Shown here: piece after piece, positions 9,190 through 16,168 of the stretch
How positions within the stretch are numbered: the stretch's first letter is position 1
Layout: each line of letters begins with the position of its first letter
NCBI GenBank assembly: GCA_937958045.1
Contig: CALFXL010000050.1
Coordinates: forward strand, 1 to 63,369
Length of the DNA stretch: 63,369 nt
Reading direction: 5' to 3'
Source: an uncultured Opitutaceae bacterium
GTDB lineage: Bacteria > Verrucomicrobiota > Verrucomicrobiia > Opitutales > Opitutaceae
Position numbers and translations under genes: made by a program
Notes under the pieces: model-generated
Told to the model about the DNA's origin: nothing
The model's database searches: none
What the model saw: the letters and a program-made list of their open reading frames with translations, nothing else

Positions 9190-9777
9190 ATGACCGCACC
9201 TGATCAAGCTAATCCGCTGAACCAGACCCAACCCGCTCCAGAAACCGTTCCGCCGGCCAAGGACTCCGCCACCGCCGACGCACAAAATGGCTCGGATGTT
9301 GCGGAGCAACTGGCCGCAGCGCAGAAGTCGCTTGCGGAAGCCCAGGATCGCTACCTGCGCCTGGCTGCGGACATGGAAAATCTCCGCCGTCGCACCGTCC
9401 GCGAGAAAGACGAAATCCGCCTGTATGCGGCCGGTCGTCTGCTCGAAGACATGTTGCCCGTGCTCGACAGTTTGGGACTCGGTCTCACCGCCGCGAAGGC
9501 GCCCAACGCCGATCTCAAGGGCCTCGTGAGCGGCATGACGATGGTGGCTGACCAATTGAAAAACGTGCTCGGTCAGCACGGCCTCAAGGAAATCAATCCC
9601 GCGAAGGAGGTCTTCGACCCGAATCAGCACGAAGCGATCGCGTCGCAACCGCACGCGGAGATTGCGGAAGGTTCCGTGATCCAGGTCGTGCGCATCGGAT
9701 ACAGCCTCAATGGCCGCGTGCTCCGTCCGGCCTCGGTCATCGTTTCCAGCGGCCCGGCCGCGGAGGCGAAGAAATAA
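9190..9777 (+). CDS. grpE: Nucleotide exchange factor GrpE
   Basis: Cochaperone that releases ADP from DnaK; 195 residues. The acidic, disordered N-terminal ~35 residues precede the long coiled coil (AAQKSLAEAQDRYLRLAADM then ENLRRRTVREKDEIRLYA). The C-terminal beta domain carries the family signature (FDPNQHEAIA, GSVIQVVRIGYSLNGRVLRP). It lies 62 bases upstream of dnaJ and is very probably co-transcribed with it. dnaK itself is not in the window. No CIRCE element is visible upstream. Confidence 0.96.
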   Translation: MTAPDQANPLNQTQPAPETVPPAKDSATADAQNGSDVAEQLAAAQKSLAEAQDRYLRLAADMENLRRRTVREKDEIRLYAAGRLLEDMLPVLDSLGLGLTAAKAPNADLKGLVSGMTMVADQLKNVLGQHGLKEINPAKEVFDPNQHEAIASQPHAEIAEGSVIQVVRIGYSLNGRVLRPASVIVSSGPAAEAKK

Positions 9778-9839
9778 GCCTGTGGCGCAGCTGTATCCGC
9801 CGCGCCACTACATGAGATTCAGCCAGCGCATCCACACCC

Positions 9840-10985
9840 ATGGCCACCAAGGAAGATTATTATTCTCTGCTCGGCGTTGAAAAATCCGCCACCGACGAAG
9901 ACATCAAAAAGGCTTATCGCAAAAAGGCGGTCCAGTATCACCCGGACAAAAATCCGGGCAACAAGGAGGCGGAGGAGATGTTCAAGAAAGTCTCCGAGGC
10001 ATACGAGGTTCTCAAAGATCCGCAAAAACGCGCCGCCTACGATCGCTACGGCCACGCCGCCTTCCAACAAGGCGGCGGTCCGGGTCCGCGCGGTGGCGGC
10101 GGTGGCGGTTTCCACGACCCCTTCGATATTTTCCGCGAAGTCTTCGGACAGGGCGGTGGCGGAGGCGGCATCTTCGAGGAATTCTTTGGCGGCGGCGGTC
10201 GCGGCGATGGCAGTCGCGATGGTGCCGATCTGCGCTACGATCTCGAAATCACGCTCGAGGAAGCCGCGCGCGGCGTGGAAAAAGAAATTTCCTTCCGCAA
10301 AGCCGTCACTTGCGAGCGCTGCGATGGATCCGGCGCCGAACCCGGTTCGAAGCGCACGACCTGCCCTACCTGCCGTGGCGCGGGCCAAATCCGTCGCTCG
10401 GGCGGCATCATCACCTTCACGCAGACCTGCCCGACTTGCGGCGGCGCCGGCACCAAGATCGAAAAGGTATGCTCGGCTTGCCGCGGCGAAGGTCGCGTGC
10501 CGAAGACCACCAAGCTCAATGTCCGCATCCCGCCGGGCGTGGATACGGGGTCGCGTCTGCGCTCTGTCGGTAATGGCGAAGCGGGTCAGGCCGGCGGTCA
10601 GCCCGGCGATCTCTACATTGTGATCACGGTGGCCGAACACGAGGTGTTTGAACGCCAAAACGACGACCTCTTCTGCGAAGTGCCGATCAAGTTCACGCTC
10701 GCGACGCTCGGCGGCTCGATCGAAGTGCCGACGCTCTCGGGCAAGGCCTCGCTCAAGATTCCGATGGGCACGCAGAGCGGCACGACCTTCCGTCTCAAAG
10801 GCAAGGGCATGCCGAATCTCCGCGGCGGCCAGCCGGGCGATCAGCTCGTCCGCGTGCACGTCGAAGTGCCGACCAGCCTCTCGCCGGAACAGCGCAAAAA
10901 ACTCGAAGAGTTTGCCCAGCTCAGCGGCGAAGCCAACGAGCCGATGGCGAAGCGTTTCTTTGAGAAAGCGAAGAAGTTCTTCTGA
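9840..10985 (+). CDS. dnaJ: Chaperone DnaJ
   Basis: Hsp40 cochaperone, 381 residues, type I with all domains. The J-domain has HPDKNPGNKEAEEMF (catalytic HPD). A Gly/Phe-rich stretch spans residues ~75-120. Four zinc-binding CxxCxGxG repeats follow (CERCDGSG, CPTCRGAG, CPTCGGAG, CSACRGEG). Two C-terminal substrate-binding domains then run to the end. It works with DnaK and with GrpE encoded immediately upstream. The 62-base gap after grpE contains a CGGATACA-type element (9792-9799, reverse). Confidence 0.97.
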   Translation: MATKEDYYSLLGVEKSATDEDIKKAYRKKAVQYHPDKNPGNKEAEEMFKKVSEAYEVLKDPQKRAAYDRYGHAAFQQGGGPGPRGGGGGGFHDPFDIFREVFGQGGGGGGIFEEFFGGGGRGDGSRDGADLRYDLEITLEEAARGVEKEISFRKAVTCERCDGSGAEPGSKRTTCPTCRGAGQIRRSGGIITFTQTCPTCGGAGTKIEKVCSACRGEGRVPKTTKLNVRIPPGVDTGSRLRSVGNGEAGQAGGQPGDLYIVITVAEHEVFERQNDDLFCEVPIKFTLATLGGSIEVPTLSGKASLKIPMGTQSGTTFRLKGKGMPNLRGGQPGDQLVRVHVEVPTSLSPEQRKKLEEFAQLSGEANEPMAKRFFEKAKKFF

Positions 10986-11092
10986 GCGATGGCCGCCTCG
11001 CGCCGGAGTTGCACGGGGAGCACCTGCGAAAGACGCTGCTCGCTCTCTGTGCGCCGCCCGTGTTTTTTGCGTAACGTCTCCTGTCCCCAGCC

Positions 11093-11596
11093 ATGATGAC
11101 CCTCGAAAACCCGAAGCTCTTCGCCTCGCTCGATGACGCGGTTTCGGCGCGGGAAAAACTCCGTGCAGCCGGCAAGAAACTCGTCCTCACCAATGGCGTG
11201 TTCGATCTGCTGCACACGGGCCATCTGTACTATCTCCAAAAAGCCCGCGCGCTCGGCGACGCGTTGTTCATAGCGCTCAACTCCGATGCGAGTGTGCGCG
11301 AACTGAAAGGTCCGCTGCGTCCTGTGCAGAACGAGATCGAGCGCGCGTATGCGCTGGCGGCCACGTGGTTCGTGGACGGCATCGTGATTTTCCGCGAAAA
11401 ACGACTCACGAACGAGATCCTCGCGCTGCGCCCCGATGTGTATTCGAAGGCGGGAGATTACACCTTGGAGAAACTCGATCCGGGCGAACGCGGCGCATTG
11501 GAAAAGGTGGGCGCGCAGATCGACTTCATGCCGTTCCTGGCGGGCTTCAGCACCACGAATCTGATCGCGAAGATCAAAGCGGCGGGAGGCATCTGA
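11093..11596 (+). CDS. rfaE2: D-glycero-beta-D-manno-heptose 1-phosphate adenylyltransferase
   Basis: Cytidylyltransferase-fold enzyme, 167 residues, equal to the C-terminal half of E. coli HldE. It makes ADP-heptose for the lipopolysaccharide inner core. Signatures are VLTNGVFDLLHTGHLYYL (HxGH nucleotide-binding motif), ALNSDASVRELKGP and the ending LAGFSTTNLIAKIK (STT motif). The kinase half (HldA) is not adjacent, so the split arrangement is used. ATG codons at 11093 and 11096 are both possible. It is 4 bases upstream of purN, so the two are co-transcribed. Confidence 0.93.
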   Translation: MMTLENPKLFASLDDAVSAREKLRAAGKKLVLTNGVFDLLHTGHLYYLQKARALGDALFIALNSDASVRELKGPLRPVQNEIERAYALAATWFVDGIVIFREKRLTNEILALRPDVYSKAGDYTLEKLDPGERGALEKVGAQIDFMPFLAGFSTTNLIAKIKAAGGI

Positions 11597-11600
11597 TTTT

Positions 11601-12179
11601 ATGCGCGTCGTGATACTCGGTTCCGGCCGCGGCAGCAATGCGGCGGCGATCTTGAAAGCCCAGGAAGAAGGCCGTCTCGGCCGCGCCCGTGTCGTGCAAA
11701 TTTTTTCCGACAAACCCGACGCCGGCATCCTTGCGCTCGGCCCGAAACACGGCGTGCCCGCGGTGTTTCTCGATGCGTCGCCGTTCAAGACGAAACTCGA
11801 AGGCGAAGGCGAAGCGCGCTACATCACGGCGATCTCCGCGTGTCAGCCCGATCTGGTCGTGCTCGCGGGCTTCATGCGCGTGATCAAACCCGGTTTCCTC
11901 CGCGCGTTTGCGGGCAAAATCATCAATCTTCATCCCAGCCTGCTCCCGAGTTTTCCCGGACTCGATGGGATCGGTCAGGCGTTTCGTCGCGGCGTGAAAA
12001 TCACCGGCTGCACGGTGCATGAAGTGACGGAAGAAGTGGATGGCGGTCCGATCATCGATCAGGCGGCCGTGCGTATTGAAGAAACGGATACGCTCGAGAC
12101 GTTGGCGGAGAAAGTGCATGCCGCGGAGCACGCGCTGCTGCCGGCCGTCATCGCGCGTTTGAGCGAACGCGTCCGCTGA
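11601..12179 (+). CDS. purN: Phosphoribosylglycinamide formyltransferase
   Basis: Third step of purine biosynthesis: transfers formyl from 10-formyl-THF to GAR. 192 residues, normal for the family. It has the nucleotide loop VVILGSGRGSNAAAIL and the catalytic stretch IINLHPSLLPSFPG, containing the conserved Asn and His. The substrate-loop region TGCTVHEVTEEVDGGPIIDQ is also present. It directly follows the heptose nucleotidyltransferase with a 4-base gap. Confidence 0.96.
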   Translation: MRVVILGSGRGSNAAAILKAQEEGRLGRARVVQIFSDKPDAGILALGPKHGVPAVFLDASPFKTKLEGEGEARYITAISACQPDLVVLAGFMRVIKPGFLRAFAGKIINLHPSLLPSFPGLDGIGQAFRRGVKITGCTVHEVTEEVDGGPIIDQAAVRIEETDTLETLAEKVHAAEHALLPAVIARLSERVR

Positions 12180-12180
12180 T

Positions 12181-12207
12181 CGCTCACATTTCTGTGAGCG
12201 GCTCACA
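12181..12207 (+). promoter_or_regulatory. Candidate HxlR operator: perfect 8-bp palindrome plus a third half-site
   Basis: CGCTCACA TTTC TGTGAGCG is a perfect inverted repeat (arms 12181-12188 and 12193-12200), followed at once by another GCTCACA (12201-12207). It starts 1 base after the purN stop and ends 47 bases before the azoreductase ATG. HxlR-type regulators bind palindromes upstream of neighbouring genes, and one is encoded here. It could instead be a purN terminator, but no T-run follows. Confidence 0.5.
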
Positions 12208-12254
12208 ATCTTGGGACGAAGCAAACCTCGCCGCATCGCGTTATGCTGGCGGCG

Positions 12255-12917
12255 ATGAAAACGAACCTGCTTGTCATTGATTCCAGTGCGCGTCGGACCC
12301 GCTCGGTCACGCGTCACCTGACCTCGCTATTTGCCTCTGCCTGGGCGGAGTCGCGCCCTGGTGCGAAAATTGTTCACCGCGACATCGGCCTGAATCCGCC
12401 GCCGATGATCGACGAGTCATGGATCGCGGCGGCGTACACGCCGGCGGAAGAGCGGACCTTCGAAATGGAAGCCGCGTTGGATTTCAGCAACCGGTTGATC
12501 GATGAGATCGCAGAAGCCGACGCTATCGTGCTCGGTGCGCCGGTTTATAATTTTGGCATGCCGGCGATGTTGAAGGGCTGGGTGGAGCAGATCGTCCGCG
12601 TGGGTCGCACGTTTGCGATGGATGGTCCCGACTCGGCGAATCGTTATCGCCCGCTCTTGTCGCCCAAGCCAGTATGGATCGTCGAAGTGGCGGGCACGCG
12701 GGAAATGTTTCCCGGCGGCGCGCTTGCGGCGGTGAATTTTTTGGAAACGCATCTTTCCACCGTGCTCGGATTTATCGGCCTCACCGATCTTCGGTTCGTA
12801 CGCGTGGGCGATGTCGAAGTGAAGGGGGAGCATTACCAGGCGTCGCTCGCCGAAGCGGAAACGTTGCTGCGTCGCGCGGCCGCATCGGACGAAGTGGCTG
12901 AGGGGGCGGCGGCGTAA
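12255..12917 (+). CDS. azoR: FMN-dependent NADH-azoreductase (flavodoxin-like fold)
   Basis: Quinone/azo reductase of the AcpD/AzoR family, 220 residues from the ATG at 12255 (an ATG at 12243 is also in frame). The N-terminal FMN-phosphate loop reads LLVIDSSARRTRSVTRHL. The conserved APVYNFGMPAMLKGWVEQIVR follows, with RVGRTFAMDG after it. Its likely role is two-electron reduction of quinones or azo compounds, protecting against electrophile stress. The adjacent HxlR regulator mirrors the YodB-azoR1 pairing of Bacillus, so inducible control by quinones or diamide is a reasonable inference. It is preceded by the palindrome at 12181-12207. Confidence 0.9.
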   Translation: MKTNLLVIDSSARRTRSVTRHLTSLFASAWAESRPGAKIVHRDIGLNPPPMIDESWIAAAYTPAEERTFEMEAALDFSNRLIDEIAEADAIVLGAPVYNFGMPAMLKGWVEQIVRVGRTFAMDGPDSANRYRPLLSPKPVWIVEVAGTREMFPGGALAAVNFLETHLSTVLGFIGLTDLRFVRVGDVEVKGEHYQASLAEAETLLRRAAASDEVAEGAAA

Positions 12918-13011
12918 CATGAGCGCTGAAATAACAATGCTCAACGGAATGGCGCGCGAGCCGTTGCGGCCCGGCTTGTCGAGCCACCCCGCTCGGGTTA
13001 AGGTGCGGCGA

Positions 13012-13374
13012 ATGAAATCGCCCGCCGAGTTTGCGCACAAAATCGATCGCTTGCGCGACGTGTGTCCCGTGCGCGCGGCGATCGATGTGATCAGCGGACG
13101 CTGGAAGCCATCGATCTTGTTCGAACTGAAACAAGGACCGTCGCGTTTCACGGAAATTCAATCCGCGTTGCGCGGCTCCACGGCGCAGGCGATCAGCGTG
13201 CAATTGCGCCAGCTTGAAGCCGACGGTGTGGTGTCGCGTACGGTTTATCCGGAAGTGCCGCCACGCGTGGAGTACACGCTGACGCCGTTCGGCCGCACGT
13301 TGTCCGACCTGATGGATCAGCTCGAGCTCTGGGGCGTGGAGTATTTGCGGCGGAGCAAACAGAACGGCGGCTGA
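13012..13374 (+). CDS. HxlR-family winged-helix transcriptional regulator
   Basis: 120 residues from the ATG at 13012, which has AAGGTG 8 bases upstream and gives the normal family length. An ATG at 12919, one base past the azoreductase stop, would add 31 residues without family similarity. The signature is CPVRAAIDVISGRWKPSILF followed by RFTEIQSALRGSTAQAISVQ (recognition helix) and the wing EVPPRVEYTLTPFGR. The Cys near residue 15 is the conserved redox-sensing Cys of the family. Probably represses the upstream azoreductase and itself. Confidence 0.92.
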   Translation: MKSPAEFAHKIDRLRDVCPVRAAIDVISGRWKPSILFELKQGPSRFTEIQSALRGSTAQAISVQLRQLEADGVVSRTVYPEVPPRVEYTLTPFGRTLSDLMDQLELWGVEYLRRSKQNGG

Positions 13375-13405
13375 CGCGGACGCGCGCACACGCGTCCGGC
13401 GTCAG
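13371..13405. terminator. Bidirectional stem-loop between convergent hxlR and GH28 genes
   Basis: A roughly 14-bp stem with one bulged base (CTGACGCGGACGCG against CGCGTCCGGCGTCAG, loop CGCACA) overlaps the hxlR stop and lies 16 bases from the end of the opposing GH28 gene. It is followed on the plus strand by AGTTGTTTTC. Confidence 0.6.
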
Positions 13406-13421
13406 AGTTGTTTTCGGTTAA

Positions 13422-14711
13422 TCACCAACCGCCTTCGCGCGCGGCGACGGGTGCGGGCTTTTCGAACGGTTTGCCGTTCACGATCACGTTTTTCGCGGTG
13501 AGCGTTTTCACGACTTCGCCGAGTTCGAGTTTCTCGTCGGTAAGCGTGAGGTGGATGTTTTCGAGCGTGACGCCGTCGACCGTGTCGATCGCGTTGGGAT
13601 TGAGAATACCGAGGGAGCCGTAGCGACCGGTGACGTTGCGGACGGTGACATTTTTCGCGACCGAAGGCTGAAGCGGGTGGCCTTTGAGATCGAAGAACTG
13701 CGTCCACGGTTTCACGTCGAAAAGACGGCCGCCGTCGCTATCGAGCGTAAGATTTTCGAAGGTGAGATTCTCGTAGAGCTGCGGTGTGTCGGGGCGCATC
13801 TTGAGGCGCACGATGTTGTTTTTCCCGCGGATGGTGCAGTTGCGCAGCGTGACGTTGCGCACGATCGTCGCTTCACTGCCGCAGGTGAGCACGCCGTGGC
13901 CGTCGCCGAATTCGCAATCCTCGATGAGGATGTTTTCGACGGGCGGGCTGGATTCGTCCTGAAGCGCGAGCGGCCCCTTGGTGCCCTTGAGCGCGATGCA
14001 ATCATCGTCCACCGAGATCTTGGTGCGGCGGATGGTGACGTTTTGGCAGCTGTCGATGTCGATGCCGTCGGTGCTGGGGGCGCGGATCACGGCGCCCTGA
14101 CCGGGCGACGCGATGTCGAGATCTTCGATGAGTACATCGCGGCAGCGGTAGAGGTGAATGTTCCAGAAACCGGAATCGCGCAGCGTGAGGCCTTTGATCT
14201 GCACGTCATTGCAGCGGTCGATGAAAAACATGCGCGGGCGCTCGACCTCCAGATTGGTGAGATTGCGGTTTTCTTTTCGACGCTGCCAAAACGCAGCCCA
14301 GAAGAGAATGCCGTTGCCGTCGATTTTGCCGGGACCGCCGATGCGTACGCCGTCGATGTTTTGCGCGTTGATCAGCGCCGTGCGCCACTCGGGGAAATGA
14401 CCTTCGATGCGGGTGGGGCGCTTGGGATAATCTTCGAGCCGGTTGGAGCCGAGCAGCACGGCGTCTTTTTCGAGATAAAGTTCGACGCCGGCTTTGAGAA
14501 AAAGGGAGCCGCTGCGGAAAACGCCCGCGGGGAAAATGACGCGTCCGCCGCCTGCGGCGTGCACGTGATCGATGGCCTCTTGAATCGCCTCGGTATCAAG
14601 CGTGGCATCGTCGGCGGTGGCGCCGAATGCCGTGATCGGCGTGTCGGCGGCCGGAAGAGAAACGGCGGAGAATGCAGCCAGGCAGGCGAGCAGCAGGAAG
14701 GGTCGTTTCAT
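13422..14711 (-). CDS. Glycoside hydrolase family 28 (polygalacturonase-type), exported
   Basis: Pectin-degrading right-handed beta-helix enzyme, 429 residues from the ATG at 14711, where a signal peptide begins (MKRPFLLLACLAAFSAVSLP). All GH28 catalytic blocks are present: STDGIDIDSC (first Asp), VDDDCIALKG (paired catalytic Asp), GDGHGVLTCGSE (His) and IVRLKM (Arg-Leu-Lys). The N-terminal ITAFGATADD...TEAIQEAID is the usual pectate-lyase-3-like opening. It is divergent from the deoxyhypusine-synthase-like gene. It may act on galacturonan or rhamnogalacturonan; the sequence alone does not decide which. Probably periplasmic. Confidence 0.93.
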   Translation of the reverse strand: MKRPFLLLACLAAFSAVSLPAADTPITAFGATADDATLDTEAIQEAIDHVHAAGGGRVIFPAGVFRSGSLFLKAGVELYLEKDAVLLGSNRLEDYPKRPTRIEGHFPEWRTALINAQNIDGVRIGGPGKIDGNGILFWAAFWQRRKENRNLTNLEVERPRMFFIDRCNDVQIKGLTLRDSGFWNIHLYRCRDVLIEDLDIASPGQGAVIRAPSTDGIDIDSCQNVTIRRTKISVDDDCIALKGTKGPLALQDESSPPVENILIEDCEFGDGHGVLTCGSEATIVRNVTLRNCTIRGKNNIVRLKMRPDTPQLYENLTFENLTLDSDGGRLFDVKPWTQFFDLKGHPLQPSVAKNVTVRNVTGRYGSLGILNPNAIDTVDGVTLENIHLTLTDEKLELGEVVKTLTAKNVIVNGKPFEKPAPVAAREGGW

Positions 14712-14870
14712 ACGAGGGCGGAAACGATCAGACAAAACGCGGCGGTGGCGAGCGCGGGTTTGATCGGACGGATCGTTTCGCGCGGAAAAACCGCGAGCGC
14801 GCGGCGGGCGTGTGCGGACGGTTTTTTTGCTGACCTTCGTGCGAGAGGACGCTCAGTTGTTCGTTTTACT

Positions 14871-15917
14871 ATGAAAGCCAAACGCATTTCGAAGCGCCCC
14901 GAAGACATCAACGCGAAGCTCGCGGCCAAGAAAGGCCCGGTCTCGAAGTTCATCGCGCACAATTACCGCCACTTCAACGCGGCCGCGTTGTTGGATTCGG
15001 CGAAGGGTTACGAAGCCCACCTCAAAGCGGGCGGCAAGATGCTCGTCACGCTCGCGGGGGCGATGTCCACCGCCGAGCTCGGCCTTACGCTCGCCGAGAT
15101 GATCCGCAAAGATAAGATCCACGCGATCGTCTGCACCGGCGCGAATCTCGAAGAAGACATCTTCAATCTCGTCGCGCACGATTACTACGAGCGCGTGCCG
15201 CACTACCGCGATCTCACCGCGGACGACGAACAGGCGCTACTCGATCGTCACATGAATCGCGTGACCGACACCTGCATTCCTGAAGGCGAAGCGATGCGCC
15301 GCATCGAAGCCGCCGTCGCGGAGGAATGGGTGGCCGCCGACAAGAAGGGCGAGAGCTATTTCCCGCACGAGTTCATGTACAAGGTCCTGCGCTCGGGAAA
15401 AATTAAGAAGTACTATCAGATCGATCCGAAGAACTCGTGGATGATCGCCGCGGCGGAAAAGAATCTCCCGATCATCGTGCCCGGTTGGGAAGACTCCACG
15501 CTCGGCAACATGTACGCGGGCCGCGCGATCACTGGCGAAATCAAGAATGTGCACACGGTGCGCACCGGCATCGAATACATGGTGTGGCTCGCCGATTGGT
15601 ACACGAAGAACGCGAAGACGCTGAAGAATGGCGAAGGCTCAGTCGGCTTCTTCCAGATCGGCGGCGGTATCGCGGGCGACTTCCCGATCTGCGTGGTGCC
15701 GATGCTGCATCAAGACCTCGGCCGCCGAAGTGTGCCGCTGTGGGGTTATTTCTCGCAGATCAGCGATTCGACCACGAGCTACGGCAGCTACTCGGGCGCG
15801 GTTCCCAACGAAAAGATCACTTGGGGCAAGCTCGGCAAAAACACGCCGAAGTACATCATCGAGAGCGATGCGACCATCGTCGCGCCGTTGATCTTCAGCT
15901 GGGTGCTCGGCCACTGA
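14871..15917 (+). CDS. Deoxyhypusine synthase-like protein
   Basis: 348 residues from the ATG at 14871; the open frame further left is antisense to GH28. Similar in length and motifs to eukaryotic/archaeal deoxyhypusine synthase, which transfers aminobutyl from spermidine using NAD. Seen here: LVTLAGAMSTAELGLTLAEM, VCTGANLEEDIFN, VPGWEDSTLGNMY, GGGIAGDFPI and GAVPNEKITWGKLG, which includes the catalytic Lys equivalent (Lys320). Bacteria lack eIF5A, so the true substrate differs; bacterial members have been linked to homospermidine-type polyamine synthesis. A strong terminator follows at 16005-16033. Confidence 0.88.
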   Translation: MKAKRISKRPEDINAKLAAKKGPVSKFIAHNYRHFNAAALLDSAKGYEAHLKAGGKMLVTLAGAMSTAELGLTLAEMIRKDKIHAIVCTGANLEEDIFNLVAHDYYERVPHYRDLTADDEQALLDRHMNRVTDTCIPEGEAMRRIEAAVAEEWVAADKKGESYFPHEFMYKVLRSGKIKKYYQIDPKNSWMIAAAEKNLPIIVPGWEDSTLGNMYAGRAITGEIKNVHTVRTGIEYMVWLADWYTKNAKTLKNGEGSVGFFQIGGGIAGDFPICVVPMLHQDLGRRSVPLWGYFSQISDSTTSYGSYSGAVPNEKITWGKLGKNTPKYIIESDATIVAPLIFSWVLGH

Positions 15918-16004
15918 GCGCGAGCCGATCGTCGATTTTTGGTTTCTCGATTTTTCGGGAAGCAAAAAACGAATCGGCGCAGCGAAAACCGACGCGTTAA
16001 TTTC

Positions 16005-16033
16005 AGCCGGACGATTTTTCGTCCGGCTTTTTT
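16005..16033 (+). terminator. Rho-independent terminator of the deoxyhypusine-synthase-like gene
   Basis: AGCCGGACGA, loop TTTT, TCGTCCGGCT (10 perfect pairs), followed by a run of six T, 88 bases after the stop codon. Confidence 0.9.
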
Positions 16034-16168
16034 GTGAGCGTATCATGAAAGCACGACGTTTGCCGGCTGCAGCTGCTCGAGGAGTGCGTGTGCGCAGGAA
16101 AATGTGTGGGAAAAGTTGCGCCTTTTCCGCGGAGTCGTGATTGCGCCCGCGCGATTTTGAGGGCACCG

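Noticed and set aside
10070..10215. GGCGGC-rich stretch that looks like a simple repeat
   Set aside because: It encodes the normal Gly/Phe-rich region of DnaJ.
13551..14870. Long plus-strand extension upstream of the deoxyhypusine-synthase-like gene, giving an apparent 788-residue protein
   Set aside because: The extra part is antisense to GH28 and has no domain; the enzyme homology starts right at the ATG at 14871.
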